DNA from: Lottiidibacillus patelloidae
GTDB taxonomy: Bacteria; Bacillota; Bacilli; Bacillales; SA5d-4
DNA length: 64,000 nt
Reading direction: 5' to 3'
Assembly (NCBI RefSeq): GCF_002262935.1
Contig: NZ_NPIA01000006.1
Coordinates: 1 to 64,000 of the forward strand
Shown here: in pieces, positions 1 to 9,346 of the stretch
Position numbering within the stretch: position 1 is the stretch's first letter
Layout of the letters: every line of letters starts with the position of its first letter
The notes under the pieces: model-generated
Told to the model about the DNA's origin: nothing
Databases searched by the model: none
What the model saw: only the letters and a program-made list of their open reading frames with translations
Position numbers and translations under genes: made by a program

Positions 1-46
1 CTCTCTTACGACTCTTAATTTAAACTTTTCACTATATTTTGCCATA

Positions 47-92
47 CAAAAACACCCCAGATGTTAGAATTTTAACTCTAACTTCTGGGGTG
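47..92 (-). terminator. Rho-independent terminator, minus strand
   Basis: A 16-position hairpin has arms at 53-68 and 77-92 with one mismatch and an 8-nt loop. Read on the minus strand, the stem is followed directly by TTTTTG. It would end a minus-strand transcript coming from the 100-330 region, where a decayed reading frame stops at 103-105. Confidence 0.6.
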
Positions 93-538
93 CAGTACCA
101 ATTCATGGGGTATTTTTATGTAAAAAAAGAAAGTACATGTACTCAACATGCACTTTTCTTATTGGAAAAATATGCATTGCCATATGCATTATCTTACATT
201 TTGAAACGGTCAATGTCTGGGGACCATTTGCGACAATACCACCTTGAACTGCCATTAAAACAACTAAATAAACCGTCTTGAAAATTTTTGCAGATAAGAC
301 TCCAAATTGATAAAAAAGTGGGATAGTTTAATCATTTTATACTACTGTGACATTCTCACGTTTAATCCTAAATATATCTTCTCTATCTTCACCTTTATTG
401 CTCCCCACACTCTATTCTATGTCTAGCAAATTAATCGGACAGGGTATCAATCTAGTAAATGAAAAAATAAGAAGACAACCTAATCTGAGATTTCACGTAC
501 CGAACATTGGCTTCCCTAATTAGAGGCGCTTTCCTCTG
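93..538. other. Non-coding or decayed region left of the nuo operon
   Basis: No convincing gene was found. A minus-strand frame is open from about 328 to a stop at 103-105, and its only ATG is at 255 (50 codons). It has no ribosome binding site and matches nothing I recognise, but it ends just before the minus-strand terminator, as a real gene end would. The plus-strand frame over 39-281 runs through the terminator hairpin and is probably spurious. Confidence 0.4.
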
Positions 539-567
539 TCGACACACCTATGCTCATTTGCTATAAT
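539..567 (+). promoter_or_regulatory. Housekeeping (SigA) promoter of the nuo operon
   Basis: The -35 box TCGACA (539-544) matches TTGACA at five of six bases. A 17-bp spacer follows, then a perfect -10 TATAAT (562-567) with an extended TG at 559-560. The predicted start near 574 lies about 50 nt before the nuoA start codon. This is the only near-consensus promoter before an operon of more than 10 kb. Confidence 0.8.
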
Positions 568-622
568 GGTATACGGTTACATAATGGGTGAAATCTATAC
601 TAATGTGTTTGAGGGGGATAAA

Positions 623-997
623 ATGGAACAGTTAAATATTTATCATAATAGCTATTTAATCGTTACAGCATTCTTGCTATTAGGAATATTACTACCTGTC
701 GTTGCGCTAACGCTAGGACGCTTGTTACGCCCTGCAAAACCGACAGAACAAAAACAGACGACGTATGAAAGTGGGATTGAACCGTTTCATGAAAGTTGGG
801 TTCAATTTAATGTTCGTTATTATGTATTTGCATTATTATTCGTTATTTTTGATGTGGAAACAATCTTTTTATACCCATGGGCAGTTGCCTATGACAGGCT
901 AGGCTTGTTTGCTCTAATTGAAGTGTTAATCTTCGTTGTATTACTACTAATTGGCCTTGCTTATGCATGGAAAAAGAAGGTGTTAAAATGGACTTAA
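623..997 (+). CDS. nuoA: NADH-quinone oxidoreductase subunit A
   Basis: Small membrane subunit of respiratory complex I, of about 124 residues with three predicted membrane helices, normal for the family. The conserved block Y-E-S-G-I-E-P ... [15 protein letters not shown] is plainly visible. The start was placed at 623 because GAGGGGG (611-617) lies five bases upstream. An earlier in-frame ATG at 566 overlaps the -10 box and cannot be in the transcript. First gene of the operon; its end overlaps nuoB. Confidence 0.93.
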   Translation: MEQLNIYHNSYLIVTAFLLLGILLPVVALTLGRLLRPAKPTEQKQTTYESGIEPFHESWVQFNVRYYVFALLFVIFDVETIFLYPWAVAYDRLGLFALIEVLIFVVLLLIGLAYAWKKKVLKWT

Positions 998-1506
998 GAC
1001 TAGAAAATATTACGCCAGCGGAACAGGAAGAGTTAAATCGTAACGTCTTTTTCGTGACGCTTGAGCAAGTAAAAGCATGGGCGCGAAGTAACTCACTTTG
1101 GCCGATGACATTCGGTCTTGCATGTTGTGCGATTGAAATGATGGGTGTCGGTTCTTCGCACTATGACGTTGACCGCTTCGGTTCCATTTTCCGTACGTCA
1201 CCTCGTCAATCAGACGTGATGATCGTATCAGGTACTGTTACGAAAAAAATGGCTCCAATTGTAAAGCGACTTTACGATCAAATGCCTGAACCTAAATGGG
1301 TAATTGCGATGGGCTCTTGTGCAACAGCAGGTGGACCATACATTAACTCATATGCTGTCGTTAAAGGTGTTGACCAAATTGTACCTGTAGATGTTTACAT
1401 TCCAGGCTGCCCTCCAAACCCAGCTGCATTAATATATGGAATTAATAAACTGCAAGAAAAGATTCGCTATGAAGCGAAGACTGGAAAGCAGGTGACTAAT
1501 TCGTGA
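988..1506 (+). CDS. nuoB: NADH-quinone oxidoreductase subunit B
   Basis: Peripheral-arm subunit that binds the terminal [4Fe-4S] cluster N2 beside the quinone site. The cluster motifs are present: [12 protein letters not shown] and G-C-P-P-N-P, giving four cysteines. The start at 988 (172 residues) is preferred over an in-frame ATG at 967 because the GAAGGTG ribosome binding site fits it and the length is then typical. It overlaps the end of nuoA by 10 bp, which suggests translational coupling. Confidence 0.94.
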   Translation: MDLRLENITPAEQEELNRNVFFVTLEQVKAWARSNSLWPMTFGLACCAIEMMGVGSSHYDVDRFGSIFRTSPRQSDVMIVSGTVTKKMAPIVKRLYDQMPEPKWVIAMGSCATAGGPYINSYAVVKGVDQIVPVDVYIPGCPPNPAALIYGINKLQEKIRYEAKTGKQVTNS

Positions 1507-2591
1507 GCGAACTAGATAAAGAGAAAGCGAAAAAGCTAGCAGCAGCGAAAGCAAAAGCCGCAGCAGCTGCTAAGAAAAAAGCAATGGAACAAAAGTCAGC
1601 AGCTGGGACGGAAGATACCCCTGCAGCTGATGATGATAAAGAAAAAGCAAAAAAACTAGCAGCAGCGAAAGCAAAAGCCGCAGCAGCTGCCAAGAAAAAA
1701 GCGATGGAAGCAAAAGGTGCAGGAACAGAAGAAGCCCCTGCGGTAGACGACGATAAAGAAAAAGCGAAAAAACTAGCGGCAGCGAAGGCGAAAGCCGCTG
1801 CAGCTGCCAAGAAAAAAGCAATGGAAGCAAAAGGTGCTGGAGAAGAAGACGCACCCGCAACTGACGCTGATAAAGAAAAAGCAAAAAAATTAGCGGCAGC
1901 GAAGGCGAAAGCCGCTGCAGCAGCCAAGGCAAAAGCCGCCGCGAAAGCGAAGTCTGGCGAAGATGCTCCGGCCGGAGACGATGAAAAAGCAAAAGCGATC
2001 GCCGCAGCAAAAGCAAAAGCAAAAGCAGCCGCAGCAGCCAAGGCGAAAGCTGCAGCAGCAGCGAAAGCTAAATCTGGTGGATCTGCAGCTGAAGAAGAAC
2101 AAGAAAAGCCATCTGCAAATCAACCAACACTTGATAAATATGTAAAAATTATTGAAGAAAACCTCGGCAAAGAAGTTTTAGAAGATTCCTATATTAATCG
2201 TTTAGCAAAAGACGTACCGACGCTCGTTGCTAAACCAGAGTCTTACTACAAAATTGCCGAGTTACTAAAAAATAATGAAGACCTTTCATTTGAATACGTT
2301 TCTGAGCATCATGGCTCTGATTTCGAAACACATATGGAAGTTTACAATCATCTTTTCTCATTCAAGCATAAACACTCAGTCGCTTTAAAAGTGAAAATTG
2401 ATCGTGATAAGCCAGTCGTTGCGTCAATTACACCTCTATGGGCTGGTGCGAATTGGCCAGAATGTGAAAGCTATGATTTATTAGGAATTAACTACGAAGG
2501 TCACCCGAAGCTAGAACGGATTTTAATGCCTGATGATTGGGTAGGATATCCACTACGCAAGGATTATGAGCCTTATGATGTGGAGGTGTAG
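1503..2591 (+). CDS. nuoC: NADH-quinone oxidoreductase subunit C with Ala/Lys-rich repeat extension
   Basis: The C-terminal part (about residues 208-362) is the 30-kDa subunit domain, including the signature L-G-I-N-Y-E-G-H-P and R-K-D-Y-E-P near the end. Residues 1-205 are a low-complexity extension of about five units of 37-40 residues, each starting D-K-E-K-A-K-K-L and ending in an acidic, Pro-containing spacer. The start is a GTG at 1503, overlapping the nuoB stop. Ordinary bacterial NuoC lacks such an extension. It is predicted to be a charged helical or disordered arm on the cytoplasmic side; its function is unknown. Confidence 0.92.
   Translation: MSELDKEKAKKLAAAKAKAAAAAKKKAMEQKSAAGTEDTPAADDDKEKAKKLAAAKAKAAAAAKKKAMEAKGAGTEEAPAVDDDKEKAKKLAAAKAKAAAAAKKKAMEAKGAGEEDAPATDADKEKAKKLAAAKAKAAAAAKAKAAAKAKSGEDAPAGDDEKAKAIAAAKAKAKAAAAAKAKAAAAAKAKSGGSAAEEEQEKPSANQPTLDKYVKIIEENLGKEVLEDSYINRLAKDVPTLVAKPESYYKIAELLKNNEDLSFEYVSEHHGSDFETHMEVYNHLFSFKHKHSVALKVKIDRDKPVVASITPLWAGANWPECESYDLLGINYEGHPKLERILMPDDWVGYPLRKDYEPYDVEV
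1515..1985 (+). repeat. In-frame tandem repeat of about 117 bp inside nuoC
   Basis: Four consecutive units encode residues 5-44, 45-83, 84-122 and 123-159. A degenerate fifth follows. Units 2 and 3 differ at few amino-acid positions but carry scattered synonymous changes, so the repeat is old enough to have diverged while keeping the protein pattern. Copy number is likely to vary between strains. Confidence 0.85.
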
Positions 2592-2597
2592 GTTAGT

Positions 2598-3698
2598 ATG
2601 ATTCGTACGGAAGAAATGCTACTTAATGTTGGACCACAACATCCAAGTACGCACGGCGTTTTTCGTCTCGTTTTAAAAATAGATGGAGAAGTCATTAAGG
2701 AAGCAAAACCTGTCATCGGCTACTTGCATCGTGGAACGGAAAAACTAGCAGAAGACTTACAATATACGCAAATTATCCCGTATACAGACCGAATGGACTA
2801 CTTATCCGCAATGACGAACAACTACGTCATTTGTCATGCTGTTGAGACAATGATGGGACTAGAAATTCCAGAACGCGCTGAATACTTACGTGTCCTCGCA
2901 ATGGAATTAGGTCGTGTAGCTTCTCATCTCGTTTGGTACGGTACATATTTATTAGATATCGGTGCAATGAGTCCGTTTTTATATGCATTCCGTGAGCGTG
3001 AAATGATTATTAACATGCTAAATGAACTATCAGGAGCTCGTTTAACATTTAACTACATGCGTGTTGGTGGAGTGAAATGGGATGCGCCTGAAGGCTGGAT
3101 TGAAAAGGTTCGCGAATTTGTTCCTTACATGCGTGAACAACTTGCAGGGTACCATGAGCTTGTATCTGGAAATGAAATTTTCTTAAACCGTGTTAAAGGT
3201 ATCGGCCATTATACGAAGGAAGATGCATTCAACTACTCATTAAGTGGAGCAAACTTACGCTGTACAGGAGTAGATTGGGACTTGCGTAAAAATGAGCCAT
3301 ACTCGATCTACGACCGCTTCGATTTCGAATCAGTAGTCGAAGAAGGCGGAGACGCGTGGGCACGTTTCAAATGCCGCATGCGCGAAATGGAAGAGTCATT
3401 AAAAATTATCGAACAAGCGGTAGAACAGTTCCCTGAAGAAGGTCCTTACATGGCGAAAGTTCCCCGTATTATAAAAGCTCCAAAAGGTGAAACGTACGTA
3501 CGTATTGAATCACCACGCGGAGAAATAGGTTGCTATATTGCAAGTGATGGGAAAAAAGAACCGTATCGCTTAAAGTTCCGTCGTCCATCATTTTACAATT
3601 TGCAAATCCTTCCGAAACTATTGGAAGGAGAAAACATCGCTAACTTAATTACGATCTTAGGCGGTGTCGACATCGTCCTCGGGGAGGTTGATGGGTAA
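2598..3698 (+). CDS. nuoD: NADH-quinone oxidoreductase subunit D
   Basis: The 49-kDa subunit, which forms the quinone-binding cavity with NuoB. Its length of 366 residues is typical of the form not fused to NuoC. Family motifs visible include the N-terminal N-V-G-P-Q-H-P-S-T-H-G block, G-Y-L-H-R-G-T-E-K, and a C-terminal G-G-V-D-I-V-L-G-E-V-D. A GGAGGTG site lies just upstream in the end of nuoC. The stop codon overlaps the nuoH start by one base. Confidence 0.94.
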   Translation: MIRTEEMLLNVGPQHPSTHGVFRLVLKIDGEVIKEAKPVIGYLHRGTEKLAEDLQYTQIIPYTDRMDYLSAMTNNYVICHAVETMMGLEIPERAEYLRVLAMELGRVASHLVWYGTYLLDIGAMSPFLYAFREREMIINMLNELSGARLTFNYMRVGGVKWDAPEGWIEKVREFVPYMREQLAGYHELVSGNEIFLNRVKGIGHYTKEDAFNYSLSGANLRCTGVDWDLRKNEPYSIYDRFDFESVVEEGGDAWARFKCRMREMEESLKIIEQAVEQFPEEGPYMAKVPRIIKAPKGETYVRIESPRGEIGCYIASDGKKEPYRLKFRRPSFYNLQILPKLLEGENIANLITILGGVDIVLGEVDG

Positions 3699-4696
3699 TG
3701 ATAAACGATTTATTAGCAGCAGCACCTAGTTGGATGAACTTTTTATTCTTTTTTGCATTAGGAACAGGATTACTTCTTGCCGTGCTAGGTTTCGTTACTT
3801 ACGGAATTTTAGCAGAGCGTAAAGTGCTAGGTTACATGCAAGCTCGTCACGGCCCGACACAAGTCGGTGGTCGCTTCGGTCTCTTACAAACAGTAGCCGA
3901 CGTTTTAAAACTATTATTAAAAGAAGATACCATTCCGAAAAAAGCAGATAAGCCAATGTTTATTATTGCGCCTGTGTTAGCTTTCGCGCCAGCGTTTATG
4001 GTACTTGCAGTTATTCCTTTTACGGAAAACTTACAATACGCTGATGTCGGTGTTGGCTTACTTTATTACATTGCAATCTCAGGAATTACAACGATCGGTG
4101 TAATCGCTGGTGGTTGGGGTTCAAATAACAAATACGCACTACTTGGTGCAATGCGTTCTGCAGCGCAAATGATTTCATATGAAATTCCGCTAGTTATGTC
4201 AGTAATCGGTATTATTTTACTAACAGGAAGTATGAACTTAATCGACATCGTTGAAGCGCAAGAAACGTGGGCATTTATTTTTAAACAACCGCTCGCATTC
4301 GTTATTTTCTTAATTGCAGCGACAGCCGAATTAAACCGTACTCCATTTGACTTACCGGAAGCAGAGTCAGAGTTAATTGCTGGTTTCCATGTCGAGTATT
4401 CCGGATTCCGCTGGGCATTCTTTATGCTAGCTGAGTACGTTTACTTATTTGCAATGGCGTCTTTAATTACTGTGCTATTTTTAGGTGGTTGGCAGGCAAT
4501 TCCATACTTAGGATTCATTCCAGGAGTAGTCTGGTTCTCACTTAAATTCATCTTCGTTATTTTCCTAATGATTTGGTTCCGTGGGACGTTCCCGCGCGTC
4601 CGTGCTGACCAGTTAATGGAGTTTGGCTGGAAAGTATTATTACCACTTGCATTAGCGAATATCTTTATTACGGCTTTACTAAAAGAATTGTTTTAA
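3698..4696 (+). CDS. nuoH: NADH-quinone oxidoreductase subunit H
   Basis: Membrane subunit joining the peripheral arm to the membrane arm and lining the quinone tunnel. It has 332 residues and about eight to nine predicted helices. The block A-E-R-K-V-L-G-Y-M-Q-A-R-H-G-P and the acidic loop F-D-L-P-E-A-E-S-E are characteristic. It starts inside the nuoD stop codon (TAATG), so translation is probably coupled. Confidence 0.94.
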   Translation: MINDLLAAAPSWMNFLFFFALGTGLLLAVLGFVTYGILAERKVLGYMQARHGPTQVGGRFGLLQTVADVLKLLLKEDTIPKKADKPMFIIAPVLAFAPAFMVLAVIPFTENLQYADVGVGLLYYIAISGITTIGVIAGGWGSNNKYALLGAMRSAAQMISYEIPLVMSVIGIILLTGSMNLIDIVEAQETWAFIFKQPLAFVIFLIAATAELNRTPFDLPEAESELIAGFHVEYSGFRWAFFMLAEYVYLFAMASLITVLFLGGWQAIPYLGFIPGVVWFSLKFIFVIFLMIWFRGTFPRVRADQLMEFGWKVLLPLALANIFITALLKELF

Positions 4697-4741
4697 TCAC
4701 GATGTTCTTTCCATTGAAAAACATCCAAAGGCGGTGAAAAC

Positions 4742-5161
4742 ATGCTAGGTTTAGCAAAAGGCTTAAAATATACATTACAAAACTTAACGAAAAAGAAAGT
4801 CACGTACGATTATCCAAATGAATCGTTACAGATGCCAGACCGCTTCCGTGGAATTCAAAAGTTTTATCCGGAAAAATGTATTGTTTGTAACCAATGTGCA
4901 AATATTTGTCCAACGGATTGCATTCAACTCACAGGGAAAAAACACCCTGATCCGAATAAAAAAGGAAAAATTATTGATACGTATGACATTAACTTTGAGA
5001 TTTGTATCCTTTGTGATCTTTGTACCGAAGTATGTCCAACGGAAGCAATCGTCATGACGAACAACTTTGAACTTGCGGAGTATTCCCGTGACGACCTATT
5101 TAAAAACTTACAATGGCTTGATGAAAATGATGAGAACGTGCGAAAGGAGAATAAGGCATGA
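4742..5161 (+). CDS. nuoI: NADH-quinone oxidoreductase subunit I (2x[4Fe-4S] ferredoxin-type)
   Basis: Peripheral-arm iron-sulfur subunit carrying clusters N6a and N6b. Two ferredoxin motifs are present: C-I-V-C-N-Q-C-A-N-I-C-P and C-I-L-C-D-L-C-T-E-V-C-P, about 40 residues apart. The length of 139 is normal. It follows nuoH after 45 bp with an AGGCGG-type site. Its TGA overlaps the nuoJ ATG (ATGA). With NuoEFG missing, it is a likely entry point for electrons from an external donor; that is inference. Confidence 0.94.
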   Translation: MLGLAKGLKYTLQNLTKKKVTYDYPNESLQMPDRFRGIQKFYPEKCIVCNQCANICPTDCIQLTGKKHPDPNKKGKIIDTYDINFEICILCDLCTEVCPTEAIVMTNNFELAEYSRDDLFKNLQWLDENDENVRKENKA

Positions 5162-5676
5162 GTGGAGAATTAATTGCTTTTTTTATCCTTGGTCTCATAG
5201 CAATCGGTGGAGCAGTCCTAATGCTAAACTTATCAAAAGTAATGCATATGGTCTTAGCGCTCGTCTTTAGTTTTTTAAGTATTGCAGGGATTTACGTTCT
5301 TTTATCTGCAGAGTTTATCGCAGTCGTACAAGTACTCATTTATTCAGGTGCAATTACGATTATTATGTTATTTGGAATCATGCTTACACGTCATAACGAT
5401 ACTAGTGAACCGCAAAAAGCACCTTTGAAAAACTTACTTGTTTTACTCGGTGTGGTTGGGTTCTTCCTAGTGATGTATTTCGCGGTAAATAACTTAACAT
5501 TTGGCGAGCAAGCGACAGACTTACATGTAGATAACACAGCAAACATTGGGATTGCTTTATTTACAGAGTATGTCATCCCATTTGAATTAACGTCCGTCTT
5601 GCTACTCGTTGCTCTTGTCGGTGCAATCGTATTAGCAAAGCGTGATGATGAGAAGGAGGCAGAGGGCGATGAGTAG
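5158..5676 (+). CDS. nuoJ: NADH-quinone oxidoreductase subunit J
   Basis: Membrane-arm subunit of 172 residues with about five predicted helices. It is recognised by the motif [21 protein letters not shown] (helix 3, involved in coupling). It starts in an ATGA overlap with nuoI, with AAAGGAG upstream. The last bases overlap the start of nuoK by 8 bp. Confidence 0.93.
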   Translation: MSGELIAFFILGLIAIGGAVLMLNLSKVMHMVLALVFSFLSIAGIYVLLSAEFIAVVQVLIYSGAITIIMLFGIMLTRHNDTSEPQKAPLKNLLVLLGVVGFFLVMYFAVNNLTFGEQATDLHVDNTANIGIALFTEYVIPFELTSVLLLVALVGAIVLAKRDDEKEAEGDE

Positions 5677-5983
5677 TATTCCTTTATCGGTATTCTTAGT
5701 TCTCGCTTTAATCCTTTTCTGTATCGGGCTATACGGAGCGTTAACGAAACGAAATACCGTTATCGTCTTAATCTCGATTGAATTAATGTTAAATGCAGTA
5801 AATATTAACCTCGTTGCTTTTAGTAAATACGGCATTAATCCTGGTATTACAGGGCAAGTATTTACGCTCTTTACAATTGCAGTAGCAGCCGCTGAGGCAG
5901 CGGTAGGTTTAGCGATTTTAATAGCGTTATACCGTAACCGTCAAACAGTTAACATTGATGAAATGGATCGACTAAAGCGATGA
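5669..5983 (+). CDS. nuoK: NADH-quinone oxidoreductase subunit K
   Basis: Small membrane subunit of 104 residues with three predicted helices. Two membrane glutamates of the proton path are visible in [10 protein letters not shown] and [10 protein letters not shown]. The start at 5669 follows AGAAGGAGG with good spacing. An upstream in-frame ATG run at 5642 lies within nuoJ and has no proper site. Confidence 0.93.
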   Translation: MSSIPLSVFLVLALILFCIGLYGALTKRNTVIVLISIELMLNAVNINLVAFSKYGINPGITGQVFTLFTIAVAAAEAAVGLAILIALYRNRQTVNIDEMDRLKR

Positions 5984-6005
5984 CGAAAAAAGGGGATTGT
6001 GATAA

Positions 6006-7877
6006 ATGATGATGGAACTAGCATGGCTCATTCCGCTTTTACCGTTTCTATCGTTCCTCCTTCTACTAGTTTTCGGCCGCATGTTAAAAGAAAATAGTGC
6101 CTATGTAGGTATAGTCCTATTACTAGGTTCTTTCATTCTTTCATTGCAAGTGCTGTTCGAAAGACTACGTGGAGAGAATTATAAAGTGGAAGACACGTGG
6201 CTGACAATCGGAAACATGGACATTACGATGGGGATTGAAATAAATCAATTAAATGCGTTAATGCTCGTCATTGTTTCGTTTGTTAGTTTATTAGTACATG
6301 TTTATTCAAAAGGTTACATGCATGACGACAAGCGCTTCTCTGTCTTTTATGCATATTTAGGATTATTTACATTCTCAATGCTTGCACTCGTACTATCACC
6401 AAACTTGTTGCAATTATATATTTTCTGGGAGCTTGTTGGTGTATGTTCATTCTTACTCGTAGGATTTTACTTTTATAAAGAGGAAGCAAGAGCTGCAGCG
6501 AAAAAAGCTTTCATCGTTACGAGAATTGGAGACGTTGGTTTATTTATCGCGATGATTCTCCTATTCTGGCACGTTGGTAGCTTTGAATATGATGAAATTT
6601 TTGCATCGGTTGCAAGTGGTGATTTAACATCGAACATCATTACAATTACGGCGATTTTAATTTTCGTCGGGGCAATCGGTAAATCTGGTCAATTCCCGTT
6701 ACATACTTGGCTTCCTGACGCGATGGAAGGTCCAACACCAGTATCGGCTTTAATCCACGCAGCAACAATGGTAGCTGCCGGGGTGTACTTAGTAGCAACG
6801 ATGTATCCACTGTTTTTAGCTAGCGAACTAGCGCTTTCAACAGTAGCGATTGTCGGTGGTGTAACTGCTATCTTTGCCGCTTCGATTGGACTTGTGCAAA
6901 CAGACATTAAACGTGTTCTTGCCTATTCAACGGTCAGCCAATTAGGGTACATGATGTTAGCATTAGGTGTTGGCGGATATGTCGCTGGAGTATTCCACTT
7001 AATGACACATGCATTCTTTAAAGCATTGCTATTTTTAGCAGCTGGAAGTGTTATTCATGCAGTGCATACGCAAAACATCGAAAAAATGGGTGGCTTATGG
7101 AAAAAGCTAAAATGGACTGCGCCGTTATTTTTAATCGGTACACTGGCGATTAGTGGAATTCCACTATTTTCAGGATTCTTCTCGAAAGAGGAAATTTTAG
7201 CAGCTGCGTACTTAAATGGTGACTATGGCTTATTTGCTTTAGCTTTAACTGCCGCATTTTTCACAGCATTTTACATGTTCCGTCTCTTCTTCATGGTATT
7301 TATGGGTGAAGTACGTGAAGCGAACAAAGATGCACACGAGTCTCCATTAGTGATGGTTGTTCCGATGGCGTTATTAGCATTTTTAGCAATATTCGCTGGA
7401 TATGTAAATACACCTTGGTTTGGTACATTCCTAGGGGATTGGTTACTTCAAGGAAATGAAAGCTTTGCACACGGCGATCATCATCCACCAGTTTGGATTG
7501 CTTTAGTAGCAGTATTAGTTACACTACTAGGTATTTACTTAGCTTGGGCAATGTATGTGAAGAAAACGATTAACCGTCATTTCTTAGCGAGAGTATTCTC
7601 ACCAATTTATAAACTATTATTAAACAAGTATTATATCGACGAACTATACAACGTAACGATTGTGAAATTCACGAGAGCGTTCGGTCTCTTCTTAAATTAC
7701 TTCGACAGATTTGTCGTAGGCGGAATTGTTACAGGGGTAGCACTGTTTACGGACGGAATTGGCAGAATTGGTTCTCGCGTTCATAATGGTCAAACGCAAA
7801 TGTACGGAGCAGTAGTAATCTTCGCACTTGCCGTTATCGTAGTACTATTCGCTTGGACAGGGGGGCTTTTAGGATGA
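6006..7877 (+). CDS. nuoL: NADH-quinone oxidoreductase subunit L
   Basis: Antiporter-like proton-pumping subunit at the distal end of the membrane arm. It has 623 residues and about 16 predicted helices, including the long lateral C-terminal region. Conserved stretches are F-W-E-L-V-G-V-C-S-F, G-K-S-G-Q-F-P-L-H-T-W-L-P-D-A and H-A-F-F-K-A-L-L-F. Three consecutive ATG codons stand at the start; the first (6006) is used here. It overlaps nuoM through ATGA. Confidence 0.94.
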   Translation: MMMELAWLIPLLPFLSFLLLLVFGRMLKENSAYVGIVLLLGSFILSLQVLFERLRGENYKVEDTWLTIGNMDITMGIEINQLNALMLVIVSFVSLLVHVYSKGYMHDDKRFSVFYAYLGLFTFSMLALVLSPNLLQLYIFWELVGVCSFLLVGFYFYKEEARAAAKKAFIVTRIGDVGLFIAMILLFWHVGSFEYDEIFASVASGDLTSNIITITAILIFVGAIGKSGQFPLHTWLPDAMEGPTPVSALIHAATMVAAGVYLVATMYPLFLASELALSTVAIVGGVTAIFAASIGLVQTDIKRVLAYSTVSQLGYMMLALGVGGYVAGVFHLMTHAFFKALLFLAAGSVIHAVHTQNIEKMGGLWKKLKWTAPLFLIGTLAISGIPLFSGFFSKEEILAAAYLNGDYGLFALALTAAFFTAFYMFRLFFMVFMGEVREANKDAHESPLVMVVPMALLAFLAIFAGYVNTPWFGTFLGDWLLQGNESFAHGDHHPPVWIALVAVLVTLLGIYLAWAMYVKKTINRHFLARVFSPIYKLLLNKYYIDELYNVTIVKFTRAFGLFLNYFDRFVVGGIVTGVALFTDGIGRIGSRVHNGQTQMYGAVVIFALAVIVVLFAWTGGLLG

Positions 7878-9343
7878 TCGACACATACTTGTTATCATTA
7901 CTCATATTCTCCCCGCTTCTCGGAATGCTAGTAATTGCATTTTTACCGAAGCACTTAGAAAAAACAATTAAACTAGTTGGTTTTCTAACAACATTACTGC
8001 CACTTAGCTTAGCAGTTTACGCGTATCGCTTATTTGATAACGCTGGAATTGCTGGACAGTTAGCGGAAAGCATGGAATGGATTACTTTTCATGGCTATGA
8101 AGTTCGCTATGAGTTAAGCGTTGGTGGACTTACTATTTTACTAATTTTATTAACAGCTGTTATTGCGAGTTTAGCGGCAATCGCCTCTATTCATATTAAA
8201 AAAGAATGGAAAGGGTACTTCCTCCTATTCTTACTTTTAGAATTAGGGATGCTCGGAGTATTTGCTGCAGAAAACTTATTGTTATTTTTCGTCTTTTTCG
8301 AAATAACGTTAATCCCGATGTTCTTCTTAATCGGAAAATGGGGTTATGACGAAAGAGAAAAAGCAGCATTTTCGTTCGTTATTTATAACGGCTTAGGATC
8401 AGCTGTATTATTAGTAGCGATTTTAACGTTGTTTGTTTTAACAGGCACAGTTAACTTAGATCAATTACCAGATGGCATTGCTGCCCTATCTGACGGGACG
8501 AAAATGGGACTTCTTTTAGCATTATTCGTTGCATTCGCGGTAAAGTTACCTGTCTTCCCATTACACACATGGATGCTACGCGTCCACGTTCAGGCACCAC
8601 CGTCAATCGTTATGATTCACTCGGGTATTTTATTGAAAATTGGTGCTTACGGATTAATTCTCGGGTTAACATTATTTCCCGAGCAATTTGAAAAAATCGC
8701 CTTTTTCATTGCAATACTAGGTGTTATTAACTTACTGTACGGAGCATTTCTTGCTTTCGTTCAACGTGATTTAAAAATGGTTCTTGCTTACTCAAGTATT
8801 TCGCATATGGGAATTGTCTTAATTGGTTTAGCTGGCTTAAATGAAGCAGGGATCCAAGGAGCGATTTTCCAAGTTATCTCACACGGATTTATTTCCGCAT
8901 TGTTGTTCTTCTTAATCGGTGTTTTATATGTCCGTTCAGGTACAACATTTATTGATGAGTTAGGCGGGATTGCTAAGAAAATGCCACTTTATGCTGGCTT
9001 TTTACTAGCAGGTGCCATGGCTTCTCTTGGACTTCCAGGAATGAGTGGGTTCATCTCTGAACTTCAAGCATTTATGGGACTTTTTGAAGTAATGCCAATC
9101 GTAGCTGCAGTAGGTACACTTGGAATTATTTTAACAGCAGTTTATCTTCTTCGTGCCGTACTTAACGTCACGTTTGGAGAATTACATGAAAATGCAAAAG
9201 ACTTTTACGATATAAAATCATGGGAATTCGTACCAATCATCGTTCTGTTTGCCTTCATTATCGGAATTGGGGTTTATCCGAATATTATTGTAGACACACT
9301 TAAGATGACAGTAGATGCACTAATGGTTAGGATAGGAGGGTAA
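7874..9343 (+). CDS. nuoM: NADH-quinone oxidoreductase subunit M
   Basis: Second antiporter-like proton-pumping subunit, 489 residues, about 14 helices. Family motifs include F-F-E-I-T-L-I-P-M-F, V-K-L-P-V-F-P-L-H-T-W and S-S-I-S-H-M-G. The start at 7874 lies in an ATGA overlap with the nuoL stop and follows an A-G6 run. An alternative in-frame start at 7853 lies within nuoL without such a site. Confidence 0.94.
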   Translation: MIDTYLLSLLIFSPLLGMLVIAFLPKHLEKTIKLVGFLTTLLPLSLAVYAYRLFDNAGIAGQLAESMEWITFHGYEVRYELSVGGLTILLILLTAVIASLAAIASIHIKKEWKGYFLLFLLLELGMLGVFAAENLLLFFVFFEITLIPMFFLIGKWGYDEREKAAFSFVIYNGLGSAVLLVAILTLFVLTGTVNLDQLPDGIAALSDGTKMGLLLALFVAFAVKLPVFPLHTWMLRVHVQAPPSIVMIHSGILLKIGAYGLILGLTLFPEQFEKIAFFIAILGVINLLYGAFLAFVQRDLKMVLAYSSISHMGIVLIGLAGLNEAGIQGAIFQVISHGFISALLFFLIGVLYVRSGTTFIDELGGIAKKMPLYAGFLLAGAMASLGLPGMSGFISELQAFMGLFEVMPIVAAVGTLGIILTAVYLLRAVLNVTFGELHENAKDFYDIKSWEFVPIIVLFAFIIGIGVYPNIIVDTLKMTVDALMVRIGG

Positions 9344-9346
9344 CGC

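Noticed and set aside
39-281. Plus-strand 80-codon frame at the left edge
   Set aside because: It runs through a strong terminator hairpin, has no ribosome binding site and resembles no family.
1496-2123. Several long frames opposite or out of frame within the nuoC repeat
   Set aside because: They are by-products of the Ala/Lys codon repeat (GCN/AAR) read in other frames; their low-complexity composition follows from it.
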